DNA from: Nitrosomonas sp. Is79A3
GTDB lineage: Bacteria; Pseudomonadota; Gammaproteobacteria; Burkholderiales; Nitrosomonadaceae
Reading direction: 5' to 3'
DNA: 64,000 nucleotides
Assembly: GCF_000219585.1 (NCBI RefSeq)
Contig: NC_015731.1
Coordinates: 2,914,001-2,978,000 of the forward strand
This document shows, one piece after another, positions 53,908-64,000 of the stretch. A model generated the notes under the pieces. That model was given only the letters and a program-made list of their open reading frames with translations. It made no database searches and had not been told where the DNA came from. The translations under genes and the position numbers were made by a program. The stretch's first letter is position 1. Every line of letters starts with the position of its first letter.

Positions 53908-54264
53908 TTAAAATTTCAATCCATTTTCACGAGCTGCATCAGCTAAGGCTTTTACACGTCCATGATATTTATAACCTGAACGATCAAAAGCTATATTGGA
54001 TATTCCACAATTTACTGCCTTTTCAGCAAGTCTTTTGCCTATTAACGCAGCTGCAGCTACGTTACCGCCTTTTGTTAGAGACTTTCGAACTTCAGGTTCT
54101 AGAGTTGAAGCACAAGTTATGATCTTATTATTTTTATCATCTATGAGCTGAGCATATATATGAGAATTTGTACGATGCACAGATAATCGAATTACACCTA
54201 ATTTTGCAATTTTAATACGTGTTTTTAATGAGCGTCTAATTCTATTTTCTTTTAAGTTCAACAT
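53908..54264 (-). CDS. rplR: 50S ribosomal protein L18
   Basis: 118 residues. [40 protein letters not shown] and the final [20 protein letters not shown]. Binds 5S rRNA. 14 bases upstream of rpsE, 11 after rplF. Confidence 0.98.
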   Translation of the reverse strand: MLNLKENRIRRSLKTRIKIAKLGVIRLSVHRTNSHIYAQLIDDKNNKIITCASTLEPEVRKSLTKGGNVAAAALIGKRLAEKAVNCGISNIAFDRSGYKYHGRVKALADAARENGLKF

Positions 54265-54275
54265 ATTTATCTCAA

Positions 54276-54815
54276 TTATTTTTTCTTCGTTTCTTTGAGA
54301 ATAATAACCTCATCAGAATACCGAACACCTTTACCTTTATAGGGCTCAGGTTTTCTATAAGCACGAATATCTGCTGCAGTTTGACCTACTTTCTGCTTAT
54401 CTATACCCTTAATTATTATTTCTGTTTGTGATGGAGTTTCAATTGTTATACCATCTGGTATTACATGATCTACTGGATGCGAAAAACCTAAAGTTAAATT
54501 TACTTTATTCTGACCCGCCTGTGCTTGTGCTCTATAGCCAACACCAACTAATTGTAATTTTTTTTCAAATCCAATCGATACTCCATGAACCATATTGGCA
54601 ATAAGTGCGCGAATAGTACCTGAAAGCGCATTTGCATGTTGCGAATTGTTAGTCGTTTGAATCTTTAGAACATTTTCATTAATTTCTAGCATAATATCAT
54701 TAGTTAATGCCTGATTCAGTGTGCCTAAAGGTCCTTTTACTGAAACATTGCAAGGCATTATACTAACTTCTACATTAGCAGGTATTGATATCGGGTTCTT
54801 GCTTACTCGAGACAT
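54276..54815 (-). CDS. rplF: 50S ribosomal protein L6
   Basis: 179 residues of two repeated L6 domains. [40 protein letters not shown] and the signature [19 protein letters not shown]. Near the GTPase centre. Length typical. Confidence 0.98.
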   Translation of the reverse strand: MSRVSKNPISIPANVEVSIMPCNVSVKGPLGTLNQALTNDIMLEINENVLKIQTTNNSQHANALSGTIRALIANMVHGVSIGFEKKLQLVGVGYRAQAQAGQNKVNLTLGFSHPVDHVIPDGITIETPSQTEIIIKGIDKQKVGQTAADIRAYRKPEPYKGKGVRYSDEVIILKETKKK

Positions 54816-54831
54816 TTAAAAATCCTTTAAA

Positions 54832-55227
54832 CTAAACAACAACACACAGAAGTTCACCACCAATACCTGATGCACGCGCCTTCCTTTCAGTCATTACTCC
54901 ATTAGAAGTGGATACTATTGCTATTCCCAAACCGTTCATTATATCAGGTAGATTCTTACTAGATTTATATATTCTCAAACCCGGTTTGCTAATACGTTTT
55001 ATTTGCTCGATAACAGGAGCACCTGAATAGTATTTCAGAGAAATTTCCAAAATATTTTTATTTTTATCGGTAATTATACTGAAATCAGAAATATATCCTT
55101 CATCTTTAAGAACATTTGCAATCGATAACTTAATATTCGAGCTCGGCATTTTTACAGAATTTATCTTTGCCAATTGCGCATTTCTTATTCGCGTTAACAT
55201 ATCGGCAATTGGATCACTCATACTCAT
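54832..55227 (-). CDS. rpsH: 30S ribosomal protein S8
   Basis: 131 residues. [40 protein letters not shown] and [20 protein letters not shown]. Central 16S-binding protein; S8 is the feedback repressor of the spc operon in E. coli. The start MSMSDPIAD could be at either methionine. Confidence 0.98.
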   Translation of the reverse strand: MSMSDPIADMLTRIRNAQLAKINSVKMPSSNIKLSIANVLKDEGYISDFSIITDKNKNILEISLKYYSGAPVIEQIKRISKPGLRIYKSSKNLPDIMNGLGIAIVSTSNGVMTERKARASGIGGELLCVVV

Positions 55228-55317
55228 ATCAGTACCTACTATTTATAATATTTGAAATAAAAAATTTCATATTTGTTTTGATTTAGTAAATTCGGTAGAT
55301 GGAGGGGCACAATAAAT

Positions 55318-55623
55318 TTACCAGCTCGCTTTAATAATGCCAGGTATCTTACCGCTCATCGCTATTTCTCTTAGTTTGTTTCTTCCCAAACCAAATTTTG
55401 AATATACTCCACGTGGTCTTCCTGTTAATGAGCATCTATTTCGCAATCTTACAGGACTCGAGTCTCTTGGAAGATTTTGCAATGCTATTCGTGCATTAAA
55501 ACGATCATCTTCATTAAGTTTAGCATCATTAATTATCTTAAATAATGCTAAGCGTTTTTCAGCAAATTTCTCCACTACCTTAATTCTTTTTAAATTTCTA
55601 TTAATAATTGAAAGCTTTGCCAT
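55318..55623 (-). CDS. rpsN: 30S ribosomal protein S14
   Basis: 101 residues. The C-terminal [20 protein letters not shown] and [19 protein letters not shown] identify S14. This is the long zinc-less (C-) form, with a single cysteine. 9 bases after rplE, 90 before rpsH. Confidence 0.98.
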   Translation of the reverse strand: MAKLSIINRNLKRIKVVEKFAEKRLALFKIINDAKLNEDDRFNARIALQNLPRDSSPVRLRNRCSLTGRPRGVYSKFGLGRNKLREIAMSGKIPGIIKASW

Positions 55624-55632
55624 CGTATAACC

Positions 55633-56172
55633 TCAATTCTTAAATGGAAAATTAAAAGCAATTAGCAAAGCTTTTGCTTCTGCATCACTCTTTGCAGTTG
55701 TTGTAATCGATATATTCATGCCGCGCAATGCGTCTATTTTATCGTAATCAATTTCAGGGAATATTATTTGCTCTTTAATGCCCATATTATAATTTCCTCT
55801 CCCATCGAATGATTTTCCAGATATACCACGAAAATCACGAATTCGAGGTATCGCCACTGTTATCAATCTATCAAGAAATTCATACATCCTTACTCGACGA
55901 AGTGTAACCATACATCCAATAGGATAGTCTTGCCTCACCTTGAAAGTAGCAATTGATTTTTTGGCTTTTGTAACTACAGGTTGCTGTCCGCAAATCTTCT
56001 TCATATCAGAAATCGCGTGCTCGACAATCTTTTTATCAACAGTTGCTTCACCTAAACCTATATTTAGAGTTATTTTGCTGATGCAAGGTACCTCCATAAT
56101 GGATTTGTAACTAAATTGATCGATCAACTGTTTAGTAACAGTATTCCGATAATACTCTTGCAGACGCGCCAT
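55633..56172 (-). CDS. rplE: 50S ribosomal protein L5
   Basis: 179 residues from ATG 56172 ([12 protein letters not shown]), the family start; an ATG three codons upstream is less likely. [20 protein letters not shown]... and the signature GVTLRR-like [18 protein letters not shown] plus [20 protein letters not shown]. Binds 5S rRNA and contacts P-site tRNA. Confidence 0.98.
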   Translation of the reverse strand: MARLQEYYRNTVTKQLIDQFSYKSIMEVPCISKITLNIGLGEATVDKKIVEHAISDMKKICGQQPVVTKAKKSIATFKVRQDYPIGCMVTLRRVRMYEFLDRLITVAIPRIRDFRGISGKSFDGRGNYNMGIKEQIIFPEIDYDKIDALRGMNISITTTAKSDAEAKALLIAFNFPFKN

Positions 56173-56189
56173 AAATTCCAATTCCCTTA

Positions 56190-56507
56190 TTAAGTTTTAA
56201 TTAAATCGCCAGTAGATTTAAATATACGTACTTTATTATTATTGTTATCTACAATAACGCCAACTCTATCCGATTTTTTTGAAATAAAATTATAAATAGC
56301 AACATTTGAAATATGTATTGACATTTCACGATCAATTATTCCACCAGCATTTCCGATGGTTGGGTTTGGTTTCTGATGTTTTTTTACAGTATTTATACCT
56401 TGAACCAAAACACGATCTTCGCCAACGGTACGCATCACAGCTCCTCTTTTACCCTTATCTTTTCCCGCAATAATTATAACATCATCGCCTTTTCTAATTT
56501 TCTGCAT
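56190..56507 (-). CDS. rplX: 50S ribosomal protein L24
   Basis: 105 residues. [20 protein letters not shown] and [23 protein letters not shown]-motif assembly initiator of the 50S. Between rplN and rplE. Confidence 0.98.
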   Translation of the reverse strand: MQKIRKGDDVIIIAGKDKGKRGAVMRTVGEDRVLVQGINTVKKHQKPNPTIGNAGGIIDREMSIHISNVAIYNFISKKSDRVGVIVDNNNNKVRIFKSTGDLIKT

Positions 56508-56526
56508 ATCTGTTCCCTTTTTACTA

Positions 56527-56895
56527 CTATAAAACTTCTGGCGCTAATGATACGATTTTCATAAAACGCGCGTTACGTAATTCTCTAGTTACTGGGCCAA
56601 AAATACGTGTTCCAATTGGTTCAAATTTATTATTCAACAATACTGCAGCATTTTCATCGAATTTTAATAAAGATCCGTCAATACGTCTTACGCCTTTTGC
56701 GGTGCGAACCACAACAGCATTATAAACTTCACCTTTTTTAACTCGGCCTCTAGGAGCTGCATCTTTAACACTTACTTTAATTATGTCACCGATGCCAGCA
56801 TATTGTCTTTTAGAACCACCGAGAACTTTGATACACATTAGTGACCTTGCCCCAGTATTATCTGCTACTTTTAATATTGATTGCATTTGAATCAT
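56527..56895 (-). CDS. rplN: 50S ribosomal protein L14
   Basis: 122 residues. [20 protein letters not shown], and the signature RPKGSxK replaced by the usual [20 protein letters not shown] block. First gene of the spc operon; the 177 bases separating it from rpsQ (56896-57072) are non-coding and would hold the S10/spc junction, likely with a promoter. Confidence 0.98.
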   Translation of the reverse strand: MIQMQSILKVADNTGARSLMCIKVLGGSKRQYAGIGDIIKVSVKDAAPRGRVKKGEVYNAVVVRTAKGVRRIDGSLLKFDENAAVLLNNKFEPIGTRIFGPVTRELRNARFMKIVSLAPEVL

Positions 56896-57072
56896 TTTTA
56901 TTCGCTTTTCATATGATTTTTCGTAACCAGCGTTTTATAGCACTCTAAAGTATCGCTTACATTAAAGCTTGCAAAAGTTAATTTATCACCTTGAGTTATT
57001 CACGGCTAAATTTTTCATTATACCTAATGATTCACTGCAAGAAAACATAATATTAAATCTACAATTAGAAGA

Positions 57073-57336
57073 TCATGTATTTGATTCATCAGTAAGAAGC
57101 TTTGTTACCATCCAGCTTTTGGTTTTTGATAATGGTTTGCACTCAACAATTTGAACAAAATCTCCAATCGAAAACTGATTGCTATCATCATGGGCATGGT
57201 ACTTCTTAGATCTTGTTATAAACTTTCCATACAAAGGATGCTTTAATCTACGTTCTACAAGAACTGTCACAGTTTTATTCATTTTATTGCTTGTGACCCG
57301 CCCACTTAAAGTACGCTTTAATTTTTCATTAGTCAT
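57073..57336 (-). CDS. rpsQ: 30S ribosomal protein S17
   Basis: 87 residues. [20 protein letters not shown] and [20 protein letters not shown], ending [17 protein letters not shown] [20 protein letters not shown] text. OB-fold 16S binder. Overlaps rpmC by 8 bases and ends the S10 operon. Confidence 0.97.
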   Translation of the reverse strand: MTNEKLKRTLSGRVTSNKMNKTVTVLVERRLKHPLYGKFITRSKKYHAHDDSNQFSIGDFVQIVECKPLSKTKSWMVTKLLTDESNT

Positions 57337-57526
57337 GATTTGCTTGTTTCTGAGTTATAACAGTTTTCACTCTTGCAATATCTCTTTTTATTAATTTCAA
57401 TTGTCTTGTATTTGATAACTGTTGAGTGGCTAGTTGCATACGTAGACCAAAATGTGCTTTTAGCAATGAAACTAGTTCTTTATTCAATTCAGGCAATTGT
57501 TTTTCTCTTAATTCACTTGCTTTCAT
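57329..57526 (-). CDS. rpmC: 50S ribosomal protein L29
   Basis: 65 residues. [40 protein letters not shown] and [16 protein letters not shown]; a two-helix hairpin near the exit tunnel. 2 bases after rplP. Confidence 0.98.
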   Translation of the reverse strand: MKASELREKQLPELNKELVSLLKAHFGLRMQLATQQLSNTRQLKLIKRDIARVKTVITQKQANHD

Positions 57527-57528
57527 TA

Positions 57529-57945
57529 CTATCCGCCAATTTGTCTTATTGTAAACATTGTTCTGATTGGTAACTTAGCAGCAGCAAGACGGAATGCTTC
57601 TTTTGCCGTTTCTTCATTAACACCATCCATTTCATATAACATCTTGCCTGGCTGTATTTCAGCTACGTAATATTCTGGATTCCCTTTTCCCTTACCCATT
57701 CTAACTTCTGCTGGTTTATGTGAAATGGGTTTGTCTGGGAAAATCCGAATCCAAATACGTCCGCCTCTTTTTATATGCCTTGTCATGGCTCTACGTGCTG
57801 CCTCAATCTGACGTGCTGTTAATCTACCCCTACCAATCGCTTTGAGTCCGAATTCGCCAAAACTTACTTTTGCTCCACGTGTTGCCACTCCGGTATTCCT
57901 ACCTTTTTGCTGTTTTCTATACTTTGTTCTAGCTGGCTGAAGCAT
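57529..57945 (-). CDS. rplP: 50S ribosomal protein L16
   Basis: 138 residues. [40 protein letters not shown] and [20 protein letters not shown]. Sits by the A-site tRNA elbow. Overlaps rpsC by 17 bases. Confidence 0.99.
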   Translation of the reverse strand: MLQPARTKYRKQQKGRNTGVATRGAKVSFGEFGLKAIGRGRLTARQIEAARRAMTRHIKRGGRIWIRIFPDKPISHKPAEVRMGKGKGNPEYYVAEIQPGKMLYEMDGVNEETAKEAFRLAAAKLPIRTMFTIRQIGG

Positions 57946-58723
57946 TTTTCTCTCCAGAATTCTTGTTAACTTCTGTATTTGTTGTATGTTCTGTACCAGC
58001 TGCTTTCACAAAAGAAACAGCTGTTTTCTTAGAAGTCTTCTTTTTTTCGTTATCTGTATTAGGATTTGTTATTGTAAGTGCAGCCTGATCGCCCTTTCCA
58101 AGCACTTCACCTTTAAATATCCACACCTTTATACCTATAATTCCATAAGTAGTTTTTGCTTCCGATGTTCCATAATCGAGATCAGCTCTTAACGTATGAA
58201 GAGGAACTCTTCCTTCACGATACCACTCTGTACGAGCAATTTCTATTCCGTTCAATCTTCCAGAACTCATTATTTTGATCCCTTGGGCACCCAGCCGCAT
58301 TGCATTTTGCATAGCCCGTTTCATGGCACGACGAAACATTATTCGTTTTTCTAATTGCTGTGCTATGTTATCTGCTATTAACTGCGCATCAAGCTCCGGC
58401 TTTCTGATCTCTTCGATATTAACATGAACAGGAACCCCCATTCTTTTTTGCAGTTCACTCCGTAACACTTCGATATCTTCCCCTTTTTTACCAATCACAA
58501 CACCGGGGCGTGAACTAAAAATTGTAATCCTTGCATTTTTCGAGGGTCTCTCTATCAGGATTCTACCAACCGATGCATTTTTTAATCTATCGCTAAGAAA
58601 TTCTCGAACTTTTATGTCTTCATTGAGCATAGTGGCAAAATTATTACTATTTGCATACCATCTAGACAACCAATTCCTTTGAACTGATAGACGAAATCCG
58701 GTTGGATGAATTTTTTGACCCAT
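57929..58723 (-). CDS. rpsC: 30S ribosomal protein S3
   Basis: 264 residues. [22 protein letters not shown]-domain [20 protein letters not shown] and C-terminal [20 protein letters not shown]. About 30 residues longer than the E. coli protein because of a low-complexity Lys/Thr/Asn/Ser tail ([20 protein letters not shown] to NASAS), likely disordered on the solvent side. Confidence 0.98.
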   Translation of the reverse strand: MGQKIHPTGFRLSVQRNWLSRWYANSNNFATMLNEDIKVREFLSDRLKNASVGRILIERPSKNARITIFSSRPGVVIGKKGEDIEVLRSELQKRMGVPVHVNIEEIRKPELDAQLIADNIAQQLEKRIMFRRAMKRAMQNAMRLGAQGIKIMSSGRLNGIEIARTEWYREGRVPLHTLRADLDYGTSEAKTTYGIIGIKVWIFKGEVLGKGDQAALTITNPNTDNEKKKTSKKTAVSFVKAAGTEHTTNTEVNKNSGEKNASAS

Positions 58724-58737
58724 ATCAATTAATACCT

Positions 58738-59085
58738 TTATTTAGTGTGACTATCACTATCGCCTACAGTAAGCAATATATGACATGTAGGTTTTACAAT
58801 TCTATTGCCACGTCCCTTCGCGCGCGCACTTGTGCGCTTCATCGATGTTCCTCGATCGATATATATAGTAGAAACTTTAAGTTCATCTATATCAGCTCCA
58901 TCATTGTGCTCTGCATTAGCTATTGCAGACTCCAAAAGCTTTCGTATTATTTCAGCTCCTTTCTTTGGACTGAACGATAATATATTTAATGCCTTGTCTA
59001 CAGAAAGACCTCTAATTTGATCAGCTACAAGACGTCCTTTTTGAGCTGATAAACTAACGCCGCGTAATATAGCAGTTGTTTCCAT
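58738..59085 (-). CDS. rplV: 50S ribosomal protein L22
   Basis: 115 residues. [40 protein letters not shown] and [20 protein letters not shown]; its beta-hairpin lines the exit tunnel and is the macrolide-resistance site. 14 bases before rpsC. Confidence 0.98.
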   Translation of the reverse strand: METTAILRGVSLSAQKGRLVADQIRGLSVDKALNILSFSPKKGAEIIRKLLESAIANAEHNDGADIDELKVSTIYIDRGTSMKRTSARAKGRGNRIVKPTCHILLTVGDSDSHTK

Positions 59086-59094
59086 GATTATGTC

Positions 59095-59376
59095 CTATCG
59101 CTTCGTTACAGCTTTTTTGTCGCCAGCATGGCCTTTAAAAGTGCGTGTTAATGAAAATTCACCAAACTTATGACCAACCATATTTTCTGTCACAAAAAGC
59201 GGAATATGTTGTTTTCCATTATGAACTGCAACTGTCAATCCTATAAAGTCTGGCAGAATTGTTGATCTCCTTGACCATGTTTTTATAGGCCTCTTATCAT
59301 TTGTTTCACGCGATTTTTCAATTTTTGATAATAAATGTGAATCAACGAACGGACCTTTTTTTACTGAGCGTGCCAT
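59095..59376 (-). CDS. rpsS: 30S ribosomal protein S19
   Basis: 93 residues. [40 protein letters not shown] and [20 protein letters not shown]. Head protein of the 30S. 7 bases after rplB. Confidence 0.99.
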   Translation of the reverse strand: MARSVKKGPFVDSHLLSKIEKSRETNDKRPIKTWSRRSTILPDFIGLTVAVHNGKQHIPLFVTENMVGHKFGEFSLTRTFKGHAGDKKAVTKR

Positions 59377-59383
59377 TTAACTA

Positions 59384-60217
59384 TCATCCTTTTTTTGAAT
59401 AACGATGACGTACAATCATCACATCTGTTCTTTTATTATTACGAGTTCTGTAGCCTTTGGCAGGAGTTCCCCATGGGCTTACGGGATGCCGTCCAGCAGA
59501 AGTCCTACCTTCACCTCCTCCATGAGGATGATCAATTGGATTCATCGCAACTCCCCTAACTGTCGGTCTGATTCCTCGCCATCGTACTGCACCCGCTTTA
59601 CCAATAGATCTTAAGTTATGCTCAGCATTCCCCACTTCACCTATTGTTGCTCGACAATCGATATGAACCTTACGCATCTCGCCAGAGCGAAGCTTAATTT
59701 GAGCATAATTACCTTCGCGTGCTTGCAGTTGAACCGATGCTCCCGCAGAACGTGCCAATTGAGCTCCTTTACCTGGCAACAATTCAACACAATGAATTAT
59801 CGTTCCCATCGGTATGTTGCGTAATGGTAAAGAATCACCTGTCTTAATCTGGGCGTTTCTGCCGCTACTAATTCGGGTACCAACAGTTAGCCCTTTAGGA
59901 GCTATTATGTATCTTCTTTCACCATCTATATAACATATCAAAGCAATATTCGCAGTTCGATTTGGATCGTATTCGATACGCTCAACAACGGCTGCAATGT
60001 CATCTTTGTCACGCTTAAAATCAATCATTCTATAATGCTGTTTATGACCACCACCGCGGTGCCTGGTTGTAATTCGTCCATGATGATTACGCCCAGCAGT
60101 TTTGGATTGTTTTTCAAGTAAATTTTTATGTGGCTCACCTTTATGCAAATCCTTATTAATCAATCTGACTACAGATCTTCGCCCTGGTGATGTCGGTTTT
60201 AATTTTACAAGTGCCAT
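59384..60217 (-). CDS. rplB: 50S ribosomal protein L2
   Basis: 277 residues from the ATG at 60217 ([20 protein letters not shown]), which overlaps the rplW stop as TGATG; an ATG one codon upstream is also possible. [20 protein letters not shown] and [20 protein letters not shown] (the peptidyl-transferase-near histidine segment) identify L2. Confidence 0.99.
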   Translation of the reverse strand: MALVKLKPTSPGRRSVVRLINKDLHKGEPHKNLLEKQSKTAGRNHHGRITTRHRGGGHKQHYRMIDFKRDKDDIAAVVERIEYDPNRTANIALICYIDGERRYIIAPKGLTVGTRISSGRNAQIKTGDSLPLRNIPMGTIIHCVELLPGKGAQLARSAGASVQLQAREGNYAQIKLRSGEMRKVHIDCRATIGEVGNAEHNLRSIGKAGAVRWRGIRPTVRGVAMNPIDHPHGGGEGRTSAGRHPVSPWGTPAKGYRTRNNKRTDVMIVRHRYSKKG

Positions 60218-60552
60218 CACTTAGCCTCTGCATTTGAAAAATTTGTAAAATTTAATTCTTGTCCTTCTTTGATGCTAACAACAGCTTTCTTCCAATCCCT
60301 TCGACTCCCCATGAAACGTCCAAATCTCTTTCGTTTTCCTTTTACATTGAGAGTGCGAACATTTTTAACTTCAATTTTTTGTTCTTTCCACAATAATTCG
60401 ACAGCAGCTTTAATCTCATTTTTAGTTGCATCTGTCGCCACACGGAATACTGTTTGATTATTTTTTTCTCCCAGAAATGTTGCTTTTTCAGAAATATGTG
60501 GAGCTAATATTATTTTTAATAAGCGTTCATGGTTGATATTTACATTATTCAT
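60217..60552 (-). CDS. rplW: 50S ribosomal protein L23
   Basis: 111 residues. [40 protein letters not shown] and [20 protein letters not shown]. Docking site for trigger factor and SRP at the exit tunnel. Overlaps rplD by 4 bases and rplB by 1 to 4 bases. Confidence 0.98.
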   Translation of the reverse strand: MNNVNINHERLLKIILAPHISEKATFLGEKNNQTVFRVATDATKNEIKAAVELLWKEQKIEVKNVRTLNVKGKRKRFGRFMGSRRDWKKAVVSIKEGQELNFTNFSNAEAK

Positions 60553-61169
60553 GAAAGTAGCTCCTCAAATTTCTTCAGTCCTTCAGTGGTAATAAGAATT
60601 TTTTCGAATCTTAAAAGACTTACCGGATCAATATTTTTTACTTCCACAACAGCAACACGAGGAATATTTCGTGACGACAAATACAAATTATCATCAATCT
60701 CATGGGTTATAACCATTACTTCATTTAATCCAAGTGCTTCTAATTTTTCCGAAAGTGCTTTAGTTTTATGCGTATCAACAGCAAACGCATCTGTGACTAA
60801 CAATCGATTATCCCGTATTAACTGAGATACAATCACACTGACACCAGCACGATACATTTTTTTATTCAACTTTTTTCTAAAATTTTCATCAGGACTACTT
60901 GGAAAAATTTTACCACCACCACGCCAAATTGGACTAGATGCCATCCCTACGCGCGCACGCCCAGTACCTTTTTGTCTCCATGGTTTACGTGTTGATTTAG
61001 CCACATCTGATCGACCCTTTTGAGCTCGTGTAGCTCCACGCGCATTGGACAAATATGATGTTATGACTTGATGAACAAGTGCCTCATTGTAATCTCTATT
61101 AAAAAGCTCATCAGAAACTGTAATACTGCCTGTTTTCTGATTCTTTTTATCGATAAGCTGTAGTTCCAT
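60549..61169 (-). CDS. rplD: 50S ribosomal protein L4
   Basis: 206 residues. [20 protein letters not shown], the tunnel-loop [20 protein letters not shown], and [20 protein letters not shown]. In E. coli it is the feedback repressor of the S10 operon. Confidence 0.99.
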   Translation of the reverse strand: MELQLIDKKNQKTGSITVSDELFNRDYNEALVHQVITSYLSNARGATRAQKGRSDVAKSTRKPWRQKGTGRARVGMASSPIWRGGGKIFPSSPDENFRKKLNKKMYRAGVSVIVSQLIRDNRLLVTDAFAVDTHKTKALSEKLEALGLNEVMVITHEIDDNLYLSSRNIPRVAVVEVKNIDPVSLLRFEKILITTEGLKKFEELLS

Positions 61170-61201
61170 TACCTGTTCACCTTATTACTTTTTCAATTAA
61201 T

Positions 61202-61849
61202 TTATTTTTTTTCTTTTATACTCGGACGCACAATGACATTCCCATCTTTTGCTCCAGGTATCGCACCTTTTACCAACAATAGATTTCTTTCACTGTCAAT
61301 TCTTATTACTTCAAGATTTTGTGTGGTTCTTTTAACATTCCCCAAATGCCCAGACATACGTTTCCCGGGGAAAATACGTCCTGGATCTTGCGCCATACCA
61401 ATTGAGCCAGGCTTATTATGTGCTTTTGAGTTGCCATGACTTGCTCTATTAGATGAAAAGTGATGTCTTTTAATTACACCGGCATATCCTTTACCGATTG
61501 TTATTCCTGACACATCTACCTTTTGTCCAACTTTAAAAATATCATTCTTAATCACCATTCCGTTTTGAAGTTGATCAAGATCTTCATCTTTATTTATTCT
61601 AAATTCTTTTAGAATACTCCCAGCTTCAACACCTGCTTTAGCAAAATGACCAGCACTGGATTTGTTTACTCTGCTCGCTCTTTTTTTTCCAAAAGCAAGT
61701 TGAACAGCAGAATAGCCATCTTTCCCAATTTTCTTTATCTGAGTCACACGATTATCAGATACATCAATGACCGTCACTGGCAAACTTTCGCCATTTTCTG
61801 TAAATATTCGTGTCATACCGATCTTCCGACCGATTAATCCTAAACTCAT
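61202..61849 (-). CDS. rplC: 50S ribosomal protein L3
   Basis: 215 residues. [40 protein letters not shown] and [20 protein letters not shown], with the glutamine of MAQDPG that is usually methylated. Peptidyl-transferase neighbour. Confidence 0.99.
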   Translation of the reverse strand: MSLGLIGRKIGMTRIFTENGESLPVTVIDVSDNRVTQIKKIGKDGYSAVQLAFGKKRASRVNKSSAGHFAKAGVEAGSILKEFRINKDEDLDQLQNGMVIKNDIFKVGQKVDVSGITIGKGYAGVIKRHHFSSNRASHGNSKAHNKPGSIGMAQDPGRIFPGKRMSGHLGNVKRTTQNLEVIRIDSERNLLLVKGAIPGAKDGNVIVRPSIKEKK

Positions 61850-61937
61850 TTTTATCCTCTTTAAGGAGTCTTTTTAATACTATCTAACTTATTTTACTTC
61901 AATAAACATTTTCTTCTTACCAAAGAAATGTATTTTT

Positions 61938-62246
61938 TTACAATTTAATTTCTACATCCACACCAGCCGGCAGATCCAGTTTCATAAGCGCATCGACTGT
62001 TTTATCCGTTGGATCAATAATATCCATTAGCCTTAAGTGCGTCCTAATTTCAAATTGATCACGTGATGTTTTGTTTACGTGCGGTGATCTCAGCACATCA
62101 AAACGTTCAATTCTAGTCGGCAAGGGTACGGGGCCTTTAACAACAGCCCCCGTTCTTTTTGCTGTTTCAACAATTTCTAATGCCGATTTATCTATTAACC
62201 GATAATCAAAGGCTTTAAGACGAATTCTAATTTTCTGGTTTTGCAT
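61938..62246 (-). CDS. rpsJ: 30S ribosomal protein S10
   Basis: 102 residues. [20 protein letters not shown] and [20 protein letters not shown]. First gene of the S10 operon, also NusE in antitermination. 70 bases after tuf. Confidence 0.99.
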   Translation of the reverse strand: MQNQKIRIRLKAFDYRLIDKSALEIVETAKRTGAVVKGPVPLPTRIERFDVLRSPHVNKTSRDQFEIRTHLRLMDIIDPTDKTVDALMKLDLPAGVDVEIKL

Positions 62247-62316
62247 ATATTCGTTTCTGAGTTTATAAATTCAATATAACTTTTGATTGAACTTTACTCT
62301 TTATAACCTTCCAAAA

Positions 62317-63507
62317 TCACTCAATTATTTTAGCAACGACACCGGCACCAACAGTTCTTCCGCCTTCGCGTATAGCAAAACGCAATCCATCTTCCATCGC
62401 TATCGGCGCTATTAAATTCACTGTCACTGACACATTATCCCCAGGCATTACCATCTCAGTTCCCGCCGGTAATTCAATTGCCCCTGTAACGTCCGTTGTA
62501 CGGAAATAAAATTGCGGACGATATCCGGGGAAAAACGGCGTATGCCTTCCACCTTCTTCTTTGCTCAACACATAAATCTCAGCCGTGAATTTAGTATGCG
62601 GTGATATGCTACTTGGCTTTGCCAAAACTTGACCTCGTTCTACTTCTTCACGTTTCGTACCACGTAACAATATTCCAACATTGTCACCTGCCTGACCTTG
62701 GTCCAGCAGTTTACGGAACATTTCAACACCTGTACATACAGTCTTCAGTGTGGGCTTAAGACCAACAATTTCGATTTCTTCCCCGACTTTGATGACACCT
62801 CTCTCCACTCGTCCAGTCACTACCGTTCCACGACCTGAGATCGAGAAAACGTCTTCAACCGGCATAAGAAAGGCACCATCGATTGCACGTTCGGGTTGTG
62901 GAATATAGCTATCTAATGCTTCTGCCAGTTTCAGGATGGAGGCTTCACCTATTTCACTTTGATCGCCTTCCAGTGCCTTTAGAGCGGATCCAACAATGAT
63001 TGGCGTGTCATCTCCAGGAAAGTCGTACTTCGACAACAATTCCCTTATTTCCATTTCCACTAACTCAATTAATTCCGCATCATCCACCATGTCGGCTTTA
63101 TTCATGTATACGATGATGTACGGTACGCCTACTTGGCGTGCTAATAGTATATGCTCACGCGTTTGCGGCATCGGGCCATCCGCTGCTGACACCACCAGTA
63201 TCGCTCCGTCCATTTGCGCTGCACCAGTAATCATGTTTTTCACATAATCCGCATGCCCAGGACAATCTACGTGGGCATAATGGCGATTAGCTGTCTCATA
63301 CTCCACATGTGCCGTATTGATTGTAATTCCGCGCGCACGTTCCTCTGGCGCTGAGTCAATTTGCGCGTAGCTCTTCGCTTCACCACCAAATTTCTTTGTC
63401 AATATCGTCGTAATCGCCGCCGTCAGCGTCGTCTTTCCATGATCGACATGTCCTATCGTACCTACATTTACGTGTGGCTTCGACCGCTCAAATTTACTTT
63501 TTGCCAT
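62317..63507 (-). CDS. tuf: Elongation factor Tu
   Basis: 396 residues. G1 [15 protein letters not shown]3 [12 protein letters not shown]4 MNKADMVD; the kirromycin-binding [13 protein letters not shown] and C-terminal [24 protein letters not shown] text are complete. Delivers aminoacyl-tRNA. Placed between fusA and rpsJ in the str-S10 order; a second copy may exist elsewhere. Confidence 0.99.
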   Translation of the reverse strand: MAKSKFERSKPHVNVGTIGHVDHGKTTLTAAITTILTKKFGGEAKSYAQIDSAPEERARGITINTAHVEYETANRHYAHVDCPGHADYVKNMITGAAQMDGAILVVSAADGPMPQTREHILLARQVGVPYIIVYMNKADMVDDAELIELVEMEIRELLSKYDFPGDDTPIIVGSALKALEGDQSEIGEASILKLAEALDSYIPQPERAIDGAFLMPVEDVFSISGRGTVVTGRVERGVIKVGEEIEIVGLKPTLKTVCTGVEMFRKLLDQGQAGDNVGILLRGTKREEVERGQVLAKPSSISPHTKFTAEIYVLSKEEGGRHTPFFPGYRPQFYFRTTDVTGAIELPAGTEMVMPGDNVSVTVNLIAPIAMEDGLRFAIREGGRTVGAGVVAKIIE

Positions 63508-63538
63508 GACTCGTTCCTTTACACTCTATACAATTCAA

Positions 63539-64000
63539 TTATTTCTTATTTATTATTGCTTCTGCTACATTCTTCGGAGCCTCAGAATAATGCTTAAACT
63601 CCATTGAATAGGTTGCCCTGCCTTGAGTAGCTGAGCGCAATGCCGTGGAATATCCAAACATTTCTGCCAAGGGCACTTCAGCCCGAATTACCTTGAATCC
63701 CGGAACGTCTTCCATTCCTTGGATCATGCCGCGTCTTGAAGACAAGTCGCCGACAACATTCCCCATAAAATCTTCTGGTGATTCCACTTCAACCGCCATC
63801 ATGGGCTCCAGCAACACTGGACTTGCCTTGCGCATTCCGTCCTTGAATGCTATTGAAGCAGCCATTTTGAATGCATTCTCATTAGAATCCACATCATGAT
63901 ATGAGCCATCAAAAAGTGTAACCTTTACGTCCACTACTGGATACCCAGCTAATACGCCGCTTGGCAGCGTTTCCAATAATCCCTTTTCAACGGCTGGTAT
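63539..64000 (-). CDS. fusA: Elongation factor G, C-terminal part (gene continues past window)
   Basis: The last 153 residues of EF-G; frame open to the right edge. [20 protein letters not shown] and [20 protein letters not shown] (domain IV/V) with [20 protein letters not shown] and [20 protein letters not shown] (domain V). Translocase GTPase; the GTPase domain lies outside. 31 bases before tuf. Confidence 0.99.
   Translation of the reverse strand: MPAVEKGLLETLPSGVLAGYPVVDVKVTLFDGSYHDVDSNENAFKMAASIAFKDGMRKASPVLLEPMMAVEVESPEDFMGNVVGDLSSRRGMIQGMEDVPGFKVIRAEVPLAEMFGYSTALRSATQGRATYSMEFKHYSEAPKNVAEAIINKK

Overview
The window reads as chromosome of a betaproteobacterium close to Nitrosomonas (inference from protein style, the PilMNOPQ/biotin/ribosomal gene orders, a PEP-CTERM exported protein and moderately AT-rich DNA; no species call is possible by eye). 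It splits into two very different halves.

Left part, 1 to about 30.8 kb, is accessory DNA. It opens inside a tyrosine integrase whose start lies outside the window, followed by an island replication module (helix-turn-helix protein, CHC2 zinc-finger primase, Toprim/DUF3987 helicase-primase) that is split by an IS5-family element with a clean 4-bp target duplication. An IS66 element with a perfect 8-bp duplication splits a small phage-type HTH gene. A HEPN-domain protein and a DUF4760-like membrane protein follow. Two 45-bp copies of the 3' end of a tRNA-Thr(CGU) gene, at 13.92 and 19.04 kb, look like stacked attachment sites of integrated elements; an IS4-family copy sits beside the first. 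Between and beyond them are bluB, a MazG-like protein, a tandem pair of tiny two-helix membrane proteins, relics of toxin-antitoxin modules, a second integrase destroyed by IS630 and IS1595 elements, a PEP-CTERM protein, small membrane proteins, a 146-bp MITE-like repeat present twice, and several pseudogenes.

Right part, 31 to 64 kb, is core genome. It carries a complete biotin operon bioBFHCD (minus strand), comF and trmL, the type IV pilus assembly operon pilMNOPQ, a divergently placed class A penicillin-binding protein, hemB, a strong candidate C-rich-loop small RNA, then engB, coaX and birA. From 48 kb to the end lies the long minus-strand transcription/translation cluster: fusA, tuf, the S10 operon, the spc operon with secY, infA, rpmJ, and the alpha operon ending in rpoA and rplQ.

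Functionally, bioBFHCD makes biotin and BirA (46.9 kb) attaches it; pilMNOPQ and the adjacent PBP1A act in the envelope. The accessory half shows layered insertion and decay: five IS elements, four of them visibly interrupting genes or att-flanking DNA, and at least eight broken genes.
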